NCBI GenBank assembly: GCA_024760905.1
Contig: CM045733.1
Span: 27,447,501 to 27,511,500, forward strand
Direction of reading: 5' to 3'
Length of the DNA: 64,000 nucleotides
Source: Plotosus lineatus
Taxonomy: Eukaryota > Chordata > Actinopteri > Siluriformes > Plotosidae
The notes beneath the pieces are model-generated. The model made no database searches, was not told the DNA's origin, and saw only the letters and a program-made list of their open reading frames with translations. This document shows, one piece after another, positions 12,401 to 22,432 of this stretch. How positions within the stretch are numbered: position 1 is the stretch's first letter; each line of letters starts with the position of its first letter. The position numbers and the translations under genes were made by a program.

Positions 12401-15400
12401 GGCATTTACGAAGAGAACACAGCAAAATATATTCCTGTTTTTTAAAGCATGGCGGAACTCGCTTTTAAAGGCAGTGAACGCCTCATTTTAAATTTTTTAA
12501 AAATTGGTAAGTTTGATCTACGGAGTAAGTTTGAAAACACTGGGGGATGCACTTATTGGAGCAGGGCGCTGATGACGTCGTAAACGGTATATCAATAAAT
12601 GCATATTCAATGCTATAAATGTTTATAATAACAATTAAACATTCAAAAATAATGCATAAGACGTAAACAAAATATAAATACACACATATACAGAAGCACG
12701 TACGCACTCAGAAAAATGTAAGTAGTTTTGACGGGAAGTTTTGGGTTGTTTTTTTTTTTTTGTTGTTTTTTTTTTGCATAATTGGCTTTGTTTTGTGGCA
12801 TTTTCCTTAACTTTTCCCCCTATTCTTCCTTAATTTTCTTATTTTTTAATTTGATGAATATTTTCAAAATAAAACTGCGATACCCTGAAGCCGCATTAAT
12901 TGAAGCGTGAAGTAGCGAGGCATCCCTGTATTTGATTTCTGATAAATCACAAGATAATCTGAAAAAAATGTATATTACTTTGTACTCAGATTGTCTTTTG
13001 TGCTCTAATAAATAAAAATATAAATAAATATAAATATTAATTCTGGGGAAAGGAACAATTTAATATTCAAAATTAAGAAAAAAAGAGAATATCAGAAATT
13101 GATTGAGAACTGAAATTAATTATTTGGTTACTAATTTTTTAATTTAAAAAAACTACAAAAAATTAAAATGTAACAAAAAGCTTATTACCCCATTTCACTG
13201 GATGCAAGGATCATGTCGGAAAGGTGAGGTACGCACTCTACGGAGGAGCTTTGGCATTTTTACACGAAAAATGTGTTAAAAACCTACGGAAAATTGCACC
13301 TTCGGAACACCCTTCGAACGATCATGGAATGTGTAGAAAGGACACGGAAAGACCACGGCACAATGTCAGAATACATGTGTAAAATCGCTCGGATCACCCT
13401 CGGAATTAGTGCAGAGAGTAACGGAAGACCTTCAGATAATTCAGGAACGTTCACGGAAAGGACGGAACATTTGCAGAACGACCGCAGCACTACTCCTTTT
13501 TAGGAGGAAGACGCACGGAATGATCACAGAACAGGTGGAATGAAGGCGGAACGTTCACATTCAACATGGAATGACTGAGGAATGGCTGAAGAATACCCAG
13601 AATAACCACATTTCAACGAAGAAAAATCGGCCAATATCAAAGGATTTACTCCTGATTCCACCTATAAATACGCGGCATGACCAAGCAAGTTCATTCTCTC
13701 ATTTATACTATATGTTTATAATGCATAATATCCCCAGTGCAGCTAACTGGGTTATCAAAGGCGGGCCATGTCTCTCACTGTCTATGGTGTGAGGCATGTA
13801 AAACAACCATTGCTGACTTTAGTAACGAGTAGGCTGCAAAGCCGTCAGCGTGTTTCTGTCCCTTGCTGTGACAGGAAGGGCATCCGACGTAAAAACCCAT
13901 GCCAAATCAAATGTGCGAATCAGACGATTCGCTGTGGTGACTCTCGAGAATGGGAAAAAGCCAAAAAAGAAAAGAGAGAGTTTATAATGCATAATATGTT
14001 TATAATGTACAATAAATTTAAAATTTAACATATGTTTGTAATTTACCATATGTTTCTAATGTGCAATATTTAACATATGTTAATGTTTAATATCAATGAT
14101 GTCAATACGTTCCTTTTTATTTGCACCTCAATCATTCCAGACTAAAAACCATGCACACAAATCCATACCACAGTGATTATAACTTTAAAACTTTATTACA
14201 TGAACAGGAAAACAGGAAAAATAAAGTGAATGAACTGGAATCATTTATAGTAGAAGTGACTTCCTTGAGTGTTCCGCAAGTCTTCCTTGTTATCTGCAAC
14301 CATTTCATAAACGTTCCGCATGTATTCCGCAAACCTTCCCTGAGTATTCTGTGGCCGCTTTTGACCACCCGGAAGAAGGAGGAATGTTCGTGGAACGTTC
14401 ACGGAAGACTTGCAGAATAAAAGGAACGATCACAGAACGTTTGCGGAAAGGACAAAATATTGCAGGTGCGGAATACTGTTGGAAAATTTTTCCATGAACG
14501 TGCTTTTGAACATGTTCAAAAACACATTTGCGGAAGATTTTGGCCTAACAGAAGAGGAGGAATAGCTTCGGAATCGTACGGAAGGACACGGAAGATGACG
14601 GAATGACTGAGGAACGTTGGAGGATGACTGCGGTTTTGCTTCCGCGAGTCTGCCGCGCTCCAGTGAAATGGGGGTATATGCCATCATGTTTGCCCAAATT
14701 TGCCATTTTTACTTATATTTTAGCAGCACTGTACTCCTTAGCAGGTGCTATATGAAGATTCTGTCATGAGCCTCATTCTGCACTCACCATGTGTGTCATT
14801 ACATTGAAAAAAGTAAATCTAAGAATATGTAATTGTAACATGAGGCTTGTGATAATGATAATAAAAAACTAAATTTGTTCTTTGACACAAATACATTAAA
14901 TTGTGAATTAGTCTACAGTTCAAAATACAATTTGATTTTTGTTCCTTAACAAGCTGTATGTACCAGTAAGTGGCTCAATAAATCTTCTTATGCAGACCTA
15001 CACAACACACAAATTACTATTTGTGTTTACACTGCTCGATTTCTGGGAGCTTCGTGCCAATTCCCTTTTCTGATTAAAAGGAGAAGTTCAAAAAAAAGTG
15101 GAAAACTGAACATTAAGGTAAGAATTAAGTTAGCCTTAGTGACATAGTTGGTTAATTACTACAGACCTTCAGGTTTTATAGTGTTGTAGTACTGTAGTGT
15201 TAACAATGAACAAGTAAAATAATGAGGCTCTTCATGTAAAGTGGTTTCAAAAGACTTTTTGCGTAAACTTAATATTAGCAAGATGTTTTCTACTAGTTGC
15301 TAATTTGAAGCTGCTGTTTGATGAGTGACTGTAATTTAAAATAAGCATGGGCGTGATTTTCTGCTTTAACGTTGATTAGATGAAGCTGAGTGCTGTGTGT

Positions 15401-15748
15401 TTGGTGACAAGCAGAACACACCTGTGCAATGTTAGCTGTTATCAATGTTAGCTGTTATCGATGGGTTTTAGCTGTAAGTCTGCTGTGTGTCTGGGTGTAG
15501 GTCTCCAGCTTTTGGTTGCAGTGGTGGCTGCGGGCAGTTATGTTATTTCTGCTAGTTTGTTAGTGAACTGCAAAAGCTGAAGAAATCTCAAACTTTGTGT
15601 GTTAAGAAGTGCAGCGATGTGATCAAAGCATTGTAAAAATGAATAAACATTCATTCATCGTACCCCACTATCACCCACAGTCAGATGAGACAGGTGCCAA
15701 CCTCATGGAAACCCAAATTAGGATTAAGCGTCTTAGAAAATGAATTAG

Positions 15749-15840
<92 letters not shown>

Positions 15841-18701
15841 GGGGTGTATAGATGGGTGGATTAATGGATGAATGGACAGAGAAAAAGGTTAGAGATTAAA
15901 ACCTGCAGAAAAACTCCCACAGATCCAGATTCTGTATCCTCTGAATGGATTTTATAGGTTGAGTCATGGTCCTTTCATATAGCCTAGCCACCTCTTTATA
16001 CTCAAATGTATCTCTGCACAGAGGGATGAGCTATTGGACAGAAACACAAGGCCACATAGGGAGTCTGATAAGTATTCAGTTTTCTGGTAGATATGTGATT
16101 CTTGCTCTCAGTGTGATGTTTACACAGATGTTACAGATATGTTTTATACCTGATATGGCTCATCTGTGTTAACTCGTTCCCAGTGACAAGGGACTGGCAG
16201 AGCCAGGTTATCACAGATAAATCTGAGTAAAAATCATTTTAACAGTAAGTGATAATTCATTGACTGGATCTTGTTAGAAAGAAAAAAAGCAAAGGTGTGC
16301 TTACATGATACTGATCATGGTCCTCATTTGAGTCAAACATATACTTATGTTTCTGCTGATTTTGTTCTGATATGTGTATGCTTTATATATAAAGGGTTAC
16401 AACTGTTTTTCTAAAATCAAAGTCCTGCATCATGATTGGATGAACTTTATGATATAATTGAAGAAACCAAACTCCATTTTCAACACTCTTAATAAAAGTC
16501 CCACCGAAACAAAAAAGTATTAAATACACATTACAGCCAATGATATGAAATGCGGCACCGTGCTAAGTTATCACAAGGGCAATTACAAGTCAATTTGACT
16601 GAAAATGGATCAATGACAAGTTGTACTGCCATCATAATATACTGAAGTTTCAGTTTCTATTCTTGCTTTCATTTTATAAGCCATGTAAATTTAGGGAAAT
16701 ATGTCTAATATTGTAGCCTACAGCTTTCCCAGAATCCTGGAGTTTCAGTTTCACTGTGTAAGCCACTTGTAGAGTTTGCGAAATCTGTTCTATTCAACTA
16801 GTGATATGTTGTAGGCCTAAAGCCATCCCAGAATGCTGGAGCTTCAATTTCTGTTCTCACTTTCATACATGCACTAGCATGTTGAATTAGTGAAGTTTCT
16901 GTTGTTCAAGCTGTTCCATAGTGAATGGTTGACTTAGAATGTCACACAGAAGGAGTTACAGCGAAGTTGAGAGGAACAAGAAGATTTGGAAAAAGAATGT
17001 GATTGACTTCAAGAAAACCGCAATAGTGAAAGGGCCTACCCATTAGTGCAAACCCCACTAATGGACAGAAAAAGAATGCCACTAAAGAGAGACATACTGG
17101 TGGTGGACAAAATAATGGAAACACCTAACATTTTGGCATCATAATATTTGAACATAATTTAAACAATCACAACTTAGCATATTTTATTATTTTATGTATA
17201 ATAATTTTGTTATTTGATATGTTGATGTAAAACAAATGTTTTTTTTTCCTTTTTCAGATATTGAAAGCATTAATCATACCCCATAATGGCAGACCTCTCG
17301 GATTTTAAAAGAGGCCAAATTGTTGGTGTTCATATGGTAGGCGCTAGTGTAACAAAAACTGCCCAAATGTTCGGTGTTTCAAGAGGTACTGTCTCAAAAG
17401 TAATGACTGTCTTTGAAAGTTGGATGGGGAATGGCTGAATGCTGAGGACAAAGAACTGTAAAAGGTACAATAGGAGAGTTGGGGACAAGTGGGCCACTCC
17501 CCTAGAAAACGCACTGACATTAAATCGATACATCCATCCAAAACACTGAAAGACAGCAAACCTCCTAGCATGTCAGCTCCTTCATTTGACGCTGTGCAGG
17601 AGTCTAATGCAGGATTAGTGCAGGTAATTCATGCCGCATGTAAGGACAAGAGCAACGTTCCACTTCGAATCATCGTTGCTAACTACCACTGACAATCATC
17701 ATTTTTTTACTTTTAGCGGCCTATTTTATATTATCTTTACCCTGATTATGTGTTTTGTTCCTGTGCTATTAAAGAGAAAATTGCCTTTGGTTATTTTTAT
17801 GATTGAGCAGATATTAACCTTCTAACGGTATTATTCTGGTTGTTGGTAGGCTTTACGAAAATTTCATTTCGACTCCGGGGGTGGGGGGTGGAGGGTGGAC
17901 TTTATTCAAAAATAGGACCAAATGAAGGTCAATTCCTTTCATTACGAGCAAAAGTTCATCAAAATATGATACAGGGCATAGAGGTTGTAAAAACTTATAA
18001 CCCTAATACATAGACACAGATATATATATACAGTCGGCCCCCAATTTACGAAATTAATCCGTTCCAGAGCCCTTTTCGTATTGCGGGGATTTCATAAGTA
18101 GGGGTCGCATCTTACATGTTAAACGCCTAATTCGTTCCAAGGCTCCAGTTTTTGGACTGGATAAACTCCATAAATCCTTTAAAAATGATAAAAGTACACC
18201 AATTTTGTATGAAATATGTGTTAAAAGTAAAAGAAGTTTATTTATTAAACCATTTTATTAACATATTAAACCATTTTATTAACATATTTATTAATTAAGC
18301 CATTATTAAACATTTTTATTAACACACACACAGACACACCTCTCTCTCTCTATCTCCTTCTCTCGTGCGTGTGCGCTGCGGGCCACGCCCACAAGACATG
18401 GAATTCAAAGCGCATTCCCTGCTTGACAAATTCAACTTTAATTTGATTCCTTGAGGGATCGGGATGCCAGATAAGCTCAAAAGCGCCCACATTCATGAAA
18501 CATTTACTGAATTAAAACAACTTAAAAAACTAAACGAAAAACTAAAGACTTATTCCTTCTCTCGCTCTCTCTCTCTGTCGCTCTCTCATGCACGCGCTAC
18601 GGGCCACTCCCACAAGAGGTGAATTCAAAGCACATTCCCTGATTGACCATTGACTGAATTAAAACAACTTAAAAAACTAAACTAAAAACTAAAGCGTTAT
18701 T

Positions 18702-18736
<35 letters not shown>

Positions 18737-19097
18737 CGCGTCCACAAGACGTGAATTCAAAGTGCATTCCCTGCTTGACAAACTCAACTTTAATTTGATT
18801 CCTTGAGGGATCAGAATTCCAGATAAGCTCAAACGCACCCACATTTATTAAACATTTACTGAATTAAAAACAATTTAAAAAACTAAACTAAAAACTAAAG
18901 ATTGAAGCTTCCTCTGTCTGTATCTGGGAGGCCAGCGGGGCGGGATGTTGAGAGACAGCCAATGAGAGAGCAACTCGCTGAATTTCTTTTCGTAAGAGGG
19001 AGTTGTTTCGTATTTCGGGGCGGAAACTCCAGAAAATGTTTTTCGTAATCCGGGGATTTCGTACAAAGGGGTCTTCATAAATTGGGGGCCGACTCTG

Positions 19098-19154
<57 letters not shown>

Positions 19155-20954
19155 CTCCCCTGTGTCACTGAGGTACTCTACTCTGAACACACACACACAC
19201 ACACACACAAAGCCAGCAAATTTTTCAAGACTTCCAAAATATTTCAGTCGTCCCAAAGTTATCCCTGAAATTATACATTGACCCTCACTGTGTACCAATG
19301 TTCTCTGATTTCCTCCGATGTAATATCTGAATACGATCAGGGCAAATCAGGCTCATGATCAGTATTGTGTGATCACATATTAAGTAAGTACCATGCATGT
19401 ATGAATTACCTAAATCCAGTGGCAGAATGTAGAGCTCTTTTTATTGGCCTCTGTTTTCCAGTTGTGACATTAATTTGCTTCATAACTACAAATCAAAGGC
19501 ATGTAAGACAGTAAATCATCTGAAAACTATCTGTGGGAAATTTCAAATTGCCTGTGGTGTGTAGTTTGAAATGCTACCTGAAAAGTCTAATCTGTAGCTA
19601 TATTTAGGTGTATAGAAATCCATGGACCCATGCTGGTTCCTGTTGTAGTTTGCTTCAATCTGTTCACTGGTAACTGAACATCCTGCACTGGGATCAATCT
19701 GCACACATAATAAGAGTGCCACTGTTAACTTGAAGACTGAACATGCAAAGAAAAAAAAAAAAGTGTTTAGTTTAGAAATACACATCCAGGTCCTGGTCAC
19801 CATGGTTTTGTGATTTTTCTGTACAAAACACATCTGGTCAATTCCATCATTACTGACGTTACATTTTTTGAGAGAAATGTCACAGTTGCTCCTGTGTTAT
19901 TGGATACTGGTTTCTAAACTTATGTGTCTGTGATACTTGGGCACCATTTGCTCTGATAGCATTATCAAATTTTCCTCATCACTTCTATGTATGGAGCCAG
20001 GGCTGTCATTACATGCATTACTGATGTCACGAAAAAAAGACATGGCAAAAATCTAGTCAACTTTATTTGAAATTTCTCCTCCAACTAGGAAGAGGCGAAA
20101 ACGCATAGTGATATCATTTAAAAGCATATATGTCTACTAATTCACAAAATACTTTCCTTTCCAAAATTAATAGTCATTTCATTTTTATCTGGTAAAATGT
20201 GCGTTACTGACGTACATATTTCATGCCTTCATTTTATCCACAGTATACAAGTTAAAGGGTGATACTGGTATTCAATCTATACCAACTAGTTTGTAGTAAG
20301 AGAACGTTAAAAGGCAACTTATACCTTCAATGGATCACCAAGCAGCACCAAATACAAGTCATTTTCGTTACTGACATTGCATATTTTATTATGAATTTAT
20401 TGGAAATATTTTTTGGAAAGCGTTCAAATATGTGTGATTCTCTGCTTTGTTTACAATGAAAAGGAGACTTATGCTATGCACCCAAATAAAGACTCACTGA
20501 AAAAGACTTAAAATCTACTTTGCAGGCCTATTTGAAAAAGCTAGTAATTTTTAAATGTTTTACAAGTTCATTTTATTGTATATGTCATGTGGCTGAAAAA
20601 AAGTTTCGAGTAATGAAACAAACCAAATTTAGTAAATCCATGACCCTTAAGATCATAACTAACCATCTCAATTGTTTGCTAGTTGAAAGCTGAAGTTTTA
20701 TTTATTTATTTATTTTCTCCTGTGTCCTTCTCATCATGGAATTGACCATCTTCCGAAGTTTGGCATGAACTAACAAATTCAGATATGTGTCAGAGCAGAA
20801 AACTGAAGAAGTGAAGTGTCATAACAACAAAAATGACACATACCTCAAACATGTGCCACACTCCACATTCAGCCAGGTAAAACCAATGCCAGTTAGGCTC
20901 AGATGTGTCCATATCCTCCTCGCACAATTCCTCATCGTTGTTTTTGGGACACAT
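3145..20954 (-). CDS. parp11: PARP11 mono-ADP-ribosyltransferase, complete coding region in seven exons
   Basis: Joined exons are 20954-20844, 19698-19578, 19485-19410, 16222-16150, 16030-15903, 4672-4521 and 3461-3145. All introns are GT-AG and all phases match, giving 325 residues; human PARP11 is about 330. Residues 1 to about 105 form a WWE domain with [14 protein letters not shown], which binds ADP-ribose-type ligands in this family. The C-terminal half is the ART catalytic domain. The H-Y-I triad characteristic of mono-ADP-ribosylating PARPs is visible as H191 (LFHGTG), Y223 (GSYFARD) and I316 (NQIYPEYLI). The motifs SCVDD and NPKIFVIFD follow the PARP11 pattern more closely than PARP12. 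PARP11 acts on proteins near the nuclear envelope; that role is known for the family, not seen here. The start at 20954 is uncertain: an open frame extends to 21065, and a Met also lies at 20912. Confidence 0.93.
4521..4672 (-). CDS. parp11: parp11 exon 6
   Basis: This 152-nt exon begins with the last base of an Arg codon (AG|G) and ends AAA G|GTAAAT. It encodes [10 protein letters not shown], then [17 protein letters not shown] and [16 protein letters not shown]. It contains the nicotinamide-pocket His191. The acceptor (AATCAAAG) follows a T-rich but imperfect pyrimidine tract. Confidence 0.95.
5411..5721 (+). mobile_element. tRNA-derived SINE with L2-type tail
   Basis: An 18-bp target-site duplication, AATGATATTTCTACATGG (5393-5410) and AATGATACTTCGACATGG (5722-5739), brackets the copy. 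The head has Pol III A/B-box-like words (AGTGGTACGATG, GGGGGTTCAGCCCC). The body contains AACTGGGTTATCAAAGG and ACCATTGCTGACTTTC. The tail reads CTGCGATGGCCCGGCGAG, then GGATTAAGCAGTTCAGAAAA and (GAAT)n, the style of fish L2-type LINE 3' ends. Confidence 0.85.
5822..7235. mobile_element. pogo-like non-autonomous element, family A, copy 1
   Basis: Inverted ends CAGTAGGCCCTTGACTATTC and GAATAACGAGGGCCTACTG are flanked by TA on both sides (5820-5821, 7236-7237). TA duplication plus CAGTNGGCCC ends points to the pogo/Tigger group of Tc1/mariner. There is no transposase. The element carries the hairpin at 6714-6960. Three further copies lie at 9066, 43912 and 53250. Confidence 0.85.
6714..6960. 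repeat. Near-perfect hairpin inside pogo-like element A1
   Basis: The left arm (about 6714-6804, with CTCCACCGAATGTAGGCGGT and CGGCTTATCCGGACTTCCGA) is mirrored by the right arm (about 6871-6960, TCGGAAGTCCGGATAAGCCG). A loop of roughly 65 bp separates them. The other family A copies do not show this core, so it is probably a separate MITE inserted in the element. Confidence 0.8.
7498..7804 (-). mobile_element. tRNA-derived SINE with RTE-type tail
   Basis: Read on the minus strand, the head is GGGGCAGTGGTGGCCTGGTG with the B-box-like GGGGGATCGAGTCCCA. The shared body follows, then GGAAGGGCATCCGACATAAA and TTCACTGTGGCGACCCC close to the RTE 3' terminus. Approximate target duplications AAAATTATAGAC (7486-7497) and AAAAAATATAGAC (7806-7818) flank it. 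Confidence 0.8.
7850..8640 (+). pseudogene. Tc1-like transposase remnant
   Basis: Broken plus-strand frames retain the first catalytic Asp region (LWTDESKI, about 8133-8156), the second (QDNNPKHTS, about 8325-8352) and the third-acid region ([13 protein letters not shown], near 8425-8465). Stops and frameshifts separate them, so it cannot make transposase. An inverted word pair (TTGTCTTTCAATTTTAGT at 8540 against ACTAAAATTGAAAGACAA at 8594) may mark the end of the element. Confidence 0.7.
8649..8882 (-). mobile_element. SINE with RTE-type tail, 5'-truncated
   Basis: The minus strand contains the SINE body (GTCAGCGTGTTTCTGTCCC-like) and the RTE-type tail ending TTCTCTGTGGCGATCCC. The tRNA-like head is missing beyond about 8882. 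No convincing target duplication was seen. Confidence 0.7.
9728..11105 (-). mobile_element. Tc1-like transposon, nearly full length
   Basis: The ends are CAGTGGTATGAAAAAGTATC and GATACTTTTTCATACCACTG, flanked by TA (9726-9727, 11106-11107). The length of 1378 bp is typical of Tc1. One degraded transposase gene fills the minus strand. The element sits inside family A copy 2, so it arrived later. Confidence 0.92.
10012..11066 (-). pseudogene. Tc1 transposase with frameshifts
   Basis: Domains appear in order on the minus strand. The paired HTH has [20 protein letters not shown] and [20 protein letters not shown], followed by [12 protein letters not shown]1 is in [11 protein letters not shown], then [10 protein letters not shown] and GGIMVWGCF. 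In a second frame (10012-10272) lie D2 in [10 protein letters not shown] and the acid E in [11 protein letters not shown], which is DD34E spacing. The middle part switches frame near 10725 and again near the T tract at 10579-10587. A further break follows the GCF motif, so it is not functional as read. Confidence 0.88.
12585..12928. mobile_element. pogo-like family F, right-end fragment
   Basis: The right end, AAGCCGCATTAATTGAAGCG then GAGGCATCCCTG with TA at 12929-12930, matches the family F element at 61449-62105. The internal block TATATCAATAAATGCATATT is shared with 61570-61600. The left end was not found. Confidence 0.6.
13188..14674. mobile_element. TA-flanked DNA element with dense CGGAA repeats
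   Basis: The ends CCCCATTTCACTGGA (from 13188) and TCCAGTGAAATGGGGG (to 14674) are inverted and flanked by TA (13186-13187, 14675-14676). Both flanks are packed with 20 to 22-bp variants of GGAACGTTCACGGAA; part of the right flank has them as TTCCG. A SINE is inserted at 13732-13979. No transposase is visible. Confidence 0.8.
13732..13979 (+). mobile_element. SINE with RTE-type tail, 5'-truncated, perfect TSD
   Basis: A perfect 18-bp duplication, GTTTATAATGCATAATAT (13714-13731 and 13980-13997), brackets the copy. It begins in the body (CCCCAGTGCAGCTAACTGGG), lacks the tRNA-like head, and ends with the RTE-type tail (GGAAGGGCATCCGACGTAAA, then GACGATTCGCTGTGGTGAC). The perfect duplication indicates a fairly recent LINE-mediated insertion. 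Confidence 0.9.
15645..15840 (+). repeat. L2-tail remnant followed by a TAA microsatellite
   Basis: AGGATTAAGCGTCTTAGAAA (from 15719) resembles the L2-type SINE tail and runs into about 90 bp of TAA/ATA repeat (about 15751-15840). It lies in parp11 intron 5, 62 bp beyond the exon 5 donor. Confidence 0.6.
15903..16030 (-). CDS. parp11: parp11 exon 5
   Basis: This 128-nt exon starts in phase 0 after TTTCTGTCCAATAG and ends TTC TGC AG|GTTTTA. It encodes [20 protein letters not shown] and then [14 protein letters not shown]. This links the WWE part to the ART domain, and the final AG pairs with the G of exon 6 to make Arg170. Confidence 0.95.
16150..16222 (-). CDS. parp11: parp11 exon 4 (73 nt)
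   Basis: The acceptor is TTTTTACTCAG and the donor CATATCAG|GTATAA. The exon encodes [20 protein letters not shown] then EPYQ, matching the PARP11 linker with its conserved HWE.VNT. The phases (1 nt in, 0 out) fit the neighbouring exons exactly. Confidence 0.94.
16637..16890. repeat. Diverged tandem repeat, about 100-bp unit
   Basis: Three units start near 16641, 16738 and 16838. They share a GGAGTTTCAGTTTC-like start and an AGCYWTCCCAGAATSCTGGAG junction. The repeat lies in parp11 intron 3, in otherwise unique-looking sequence. Confidence 0.6.
17098..17470 (+). pseudogene. Tc1-like 5' remnant with HTH start of transposase
   Basis: It begins TGGTGGACAAAATAATGGAA, a Tc1-type inverted-repeat start. 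ATG at 17286 opens [20 protein letters not shown], then [20 protein letters not shown], the N-terminal helix-turn-helix of Tc1 transposases. The frame breaks near 17430, and the rest of the transposase is absent. Confidence 0.75.
18031..19096. mobile_element. pogo-like family B, copy 1
   Basis: The ends are CAGTCGGCCCCCAATTTACG (after TATATATATA) and ATAAATTGGGGGCCGACT, running into a TG array. It contains three diverged copies of a unit with GGGCCACGCCCACAAGA, GAATTCAAAGCGCATTCCCT and a CT tract. It is related to 41886-42799 and 49342-50613. Confidence 0.82.
19094..19212. repeat. Compound TG/TA/T/CA microsatellite
   Basis: A TG array, then TA (about 19117-19140), a T tract, and a CA array at 19188-19208. 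It abuts the family B right end in parp11 intron 3. Confidence 0.9.
19410..19485 (-). CDS. parp11: parp11 exon 3 (76 nt)
   Basis: The acceptor is TTTGATTTGTAG and the donor GGATTTAG|GTAATT. The exon encodes [20 protein letters not shown] then ATGF, after a codon split with exon 2. The TTGKQR.IKR motif is the C-terminal edge of the PARP11 WWE domain. Confidence 0.94.
19578..19698 (-). CDS. parp11: parp11 exon 2 (121 nt)
   Basis: The acceptor is ATTATGTGTGCAG and the donor TTTTCAG|GTAGC. The exon encodes [20 protein letters not shown], then [20 protein letters not shown], the middle of the WWE domain. It starts in phase 0 directly after HMFE of exon 1. Confidence 0.95.
19699..20843 (-). other. 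parp11: parp11 intron 1
   Basis: About 1.1 kb of AT-rich intron. No gene, RNA or recognisable transposon was seen; there is a short TTTA run at 20700-20714. Confidence 0.7.
20844..20954 (-). CDS. parp11: parp11 exon 1 (coding part; start uncertain)
   Basis: The donor is CATGTTTGAG|GTATGT. The exon encodes [20 protein letters not shown] then VWHMFE, which starts the WWE domain. ATG at 20954 gives [11 protein letters not shown] and a length closest to the family. The frame stays open to an ATG at 21065, and a Met at 20912 also aligns with the conserved MDTS. An upstream noncoding exon is possible. Confidence 0.85.
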
Positions 20955-21429
20955 TTGCTGAACATGCTGAATGCACTTGTCATTTACAGAGCAATGCATC
21001 TGTGGCAAAGGTAAACGGCAAACACCTGGACCCAGACAGGCTTTTGTACCAAACAGCAGAGCCAAAATGTATTATTGTTTAATGAATGTGTCGCGGTGCT
21101 CAAGCAAATTTAACGGCATCAATAGGCATCTTTTACAATGGTGTCTAAACACAGCATATTGTCAACAACATACGTCAACCACCTCCACTATTCATTATAA
21201 TACATTTAAACCGATTCCTGTAGCTCTCCGAGGAGATTAAACATTGTAATTTATATTCGTTTAATTATTATCATCTGCCTGAAGACGTACACATCGTTAC
21301 CTTGATTGAAAATAAAAAATATATATAAAATAAAAACACTCAGTTACTATTACAACTGTTCAGAATCGCTTTCATTTCTGTTTCTCCACAAGCTGTTGTT
21401 ATTGTTCCTATTTCCGCATACGTCACGAG

Positions 21430-21437
21430 TGACGTCA
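21430..21437. promoter_or_regulatory. CRE palindrome upstream of parp11
   Basis: A full TGACGTCA consensus lies within CACGAGTGACGTCACGG, about 480 bp upstream of the assigned parp11 start. It is consistent with a CREB/ATF site in a proximal promoter, but the transcription start is not known. Confidence 0.45.
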
Positions 21438-21950
21438 CGGTTAACGAATCTAATTATTTCACGCGCTGAATTTCAATCTGCGGATTTGCTGTTGCTACTT
21501 GGTGTGAAAATCATTATTCTCAACATGGCCATGAACGCTGAATATAAAATACTACTATATGAAATATACACTATTTCAACCAAACCAATCCAAAGGAATC
21601 GAATAACTGAGCCGATTCAAATGATTCAACTCACTTAAAAGATAAAACTGCTGTGTTTACCACAACAGAGCCAACACACAGCAAATATTCACACTGACAG
21701 TCGCACTTTGGAACCGTTTACCCACTGTGTTTGTCGTTTGACTGTGGGAGGAAATGAGTACCTGGAGAGAACCGAAACAAGTACAAGGAGAACTGGCAAA
21801 CTTCTCATGGAAATGCATGAGCTCAGAAATCAAACTCAGGCCTTCTTGATATGAGGCCAGGGTGCTGACCACTGTACCACTTTACCTCTTGTTTTAAATT
21901 CAAAATGTCTAAACTGTTTAACATTTGATTTTACACTTACAGCATTTGGC

Positions 21951-22209
21951 AGAAGGTGGCCTGGTGGTAAAGTGCACTGGATTGTGGATCCTAAGGTTGG
22001 GGGTTTGAGTCCCACTCTCCACAAGGTTGTTACTGTTCCCCCAGTGCAGCTAACTGGGTTATCAAAGGCTGGCCATGTCTCTCCTTGTCTCTGGTGAGTG
22101 GCATGTAAAAGAACCATTGCTAACTTTCAGAAAGAGTAGGCTGCATAGCCATCTGTGTGTTTCTGCGCATGGCAACCCCTGAAAAAAGGGAAAAGGTTGA
22201 AAGAAGAAG
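21951..22209 (+). mobile_element. tRNA-derived SINE, RTE-type tail with internal deletion
   Basis: Flanked by CAGCATTTGGC (21940-21950) and CAGCATATGGC (22210-22220). The head GGTGGCCTGGTGGTAAAGTG and B-box-like GGGTTTGAGTCCCA are present, and the body is complete. Most of the RTE-type tail is missing, leaving only GGCAACCCCTGAAAAAAGGG at the end. Confidence 0.8.
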
Positions 22210-22210
22210 C

Positions 22211-22248
22211 AGCATATGGCCTTATCCAGAGCAACTTACAATTGTTAT

Positions 22249-22318
<70 letters not shown>

Positions 22319-22432
22319 ACTGAGAAATTCAGGGTTAAGTGCCTTGCTCAAGTGCTCAGCAGTGGTGATAGTGGGAATTCAACCGCTGATCTTCAGCTCA
22401 GTCACCCATCGCTTAAGCCACGACTGCCCTTT
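22211..22432 (+). repeat. Diverged interspersed repeat containing a microsatellite
   Basis: GCCTTATCCAGAGCAACTTA, GTTAAGTGCCTTGCTCAAG and a terminal CACGACTGCCC match the layout of a common fish repeat. A TG/TA/CA array (22247-22318) has expanded inside it. Confidence 0.6.

Larger units (their letters stand above)
4673..15902 (-). other. parp11: parp11 intron 5, 11.2 kb, transposon-filled
   Basis: This is the largest parp11 intron. It contains SINEs (5411, 7498, 8649, 13732), pogo-like elements (5822-7235, 9066-12040, 12585-12928), Tc1 elements (7850, 9728), the CGGAA-rich element (13188-14674) and a TAA microsatellite. The stretches 4673-5392 and 14677-15640 show nothing recognisable beyond AT-rich sequence. 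Confidence 0.85.

Noticed and set aside
19262..19345. Candidate parp11 exon on the minus strand containing HW
   Set aside because: The frame does not match the linker and lacks a good donor; the exon at 16150-16222 fits sequence and phase exactly.
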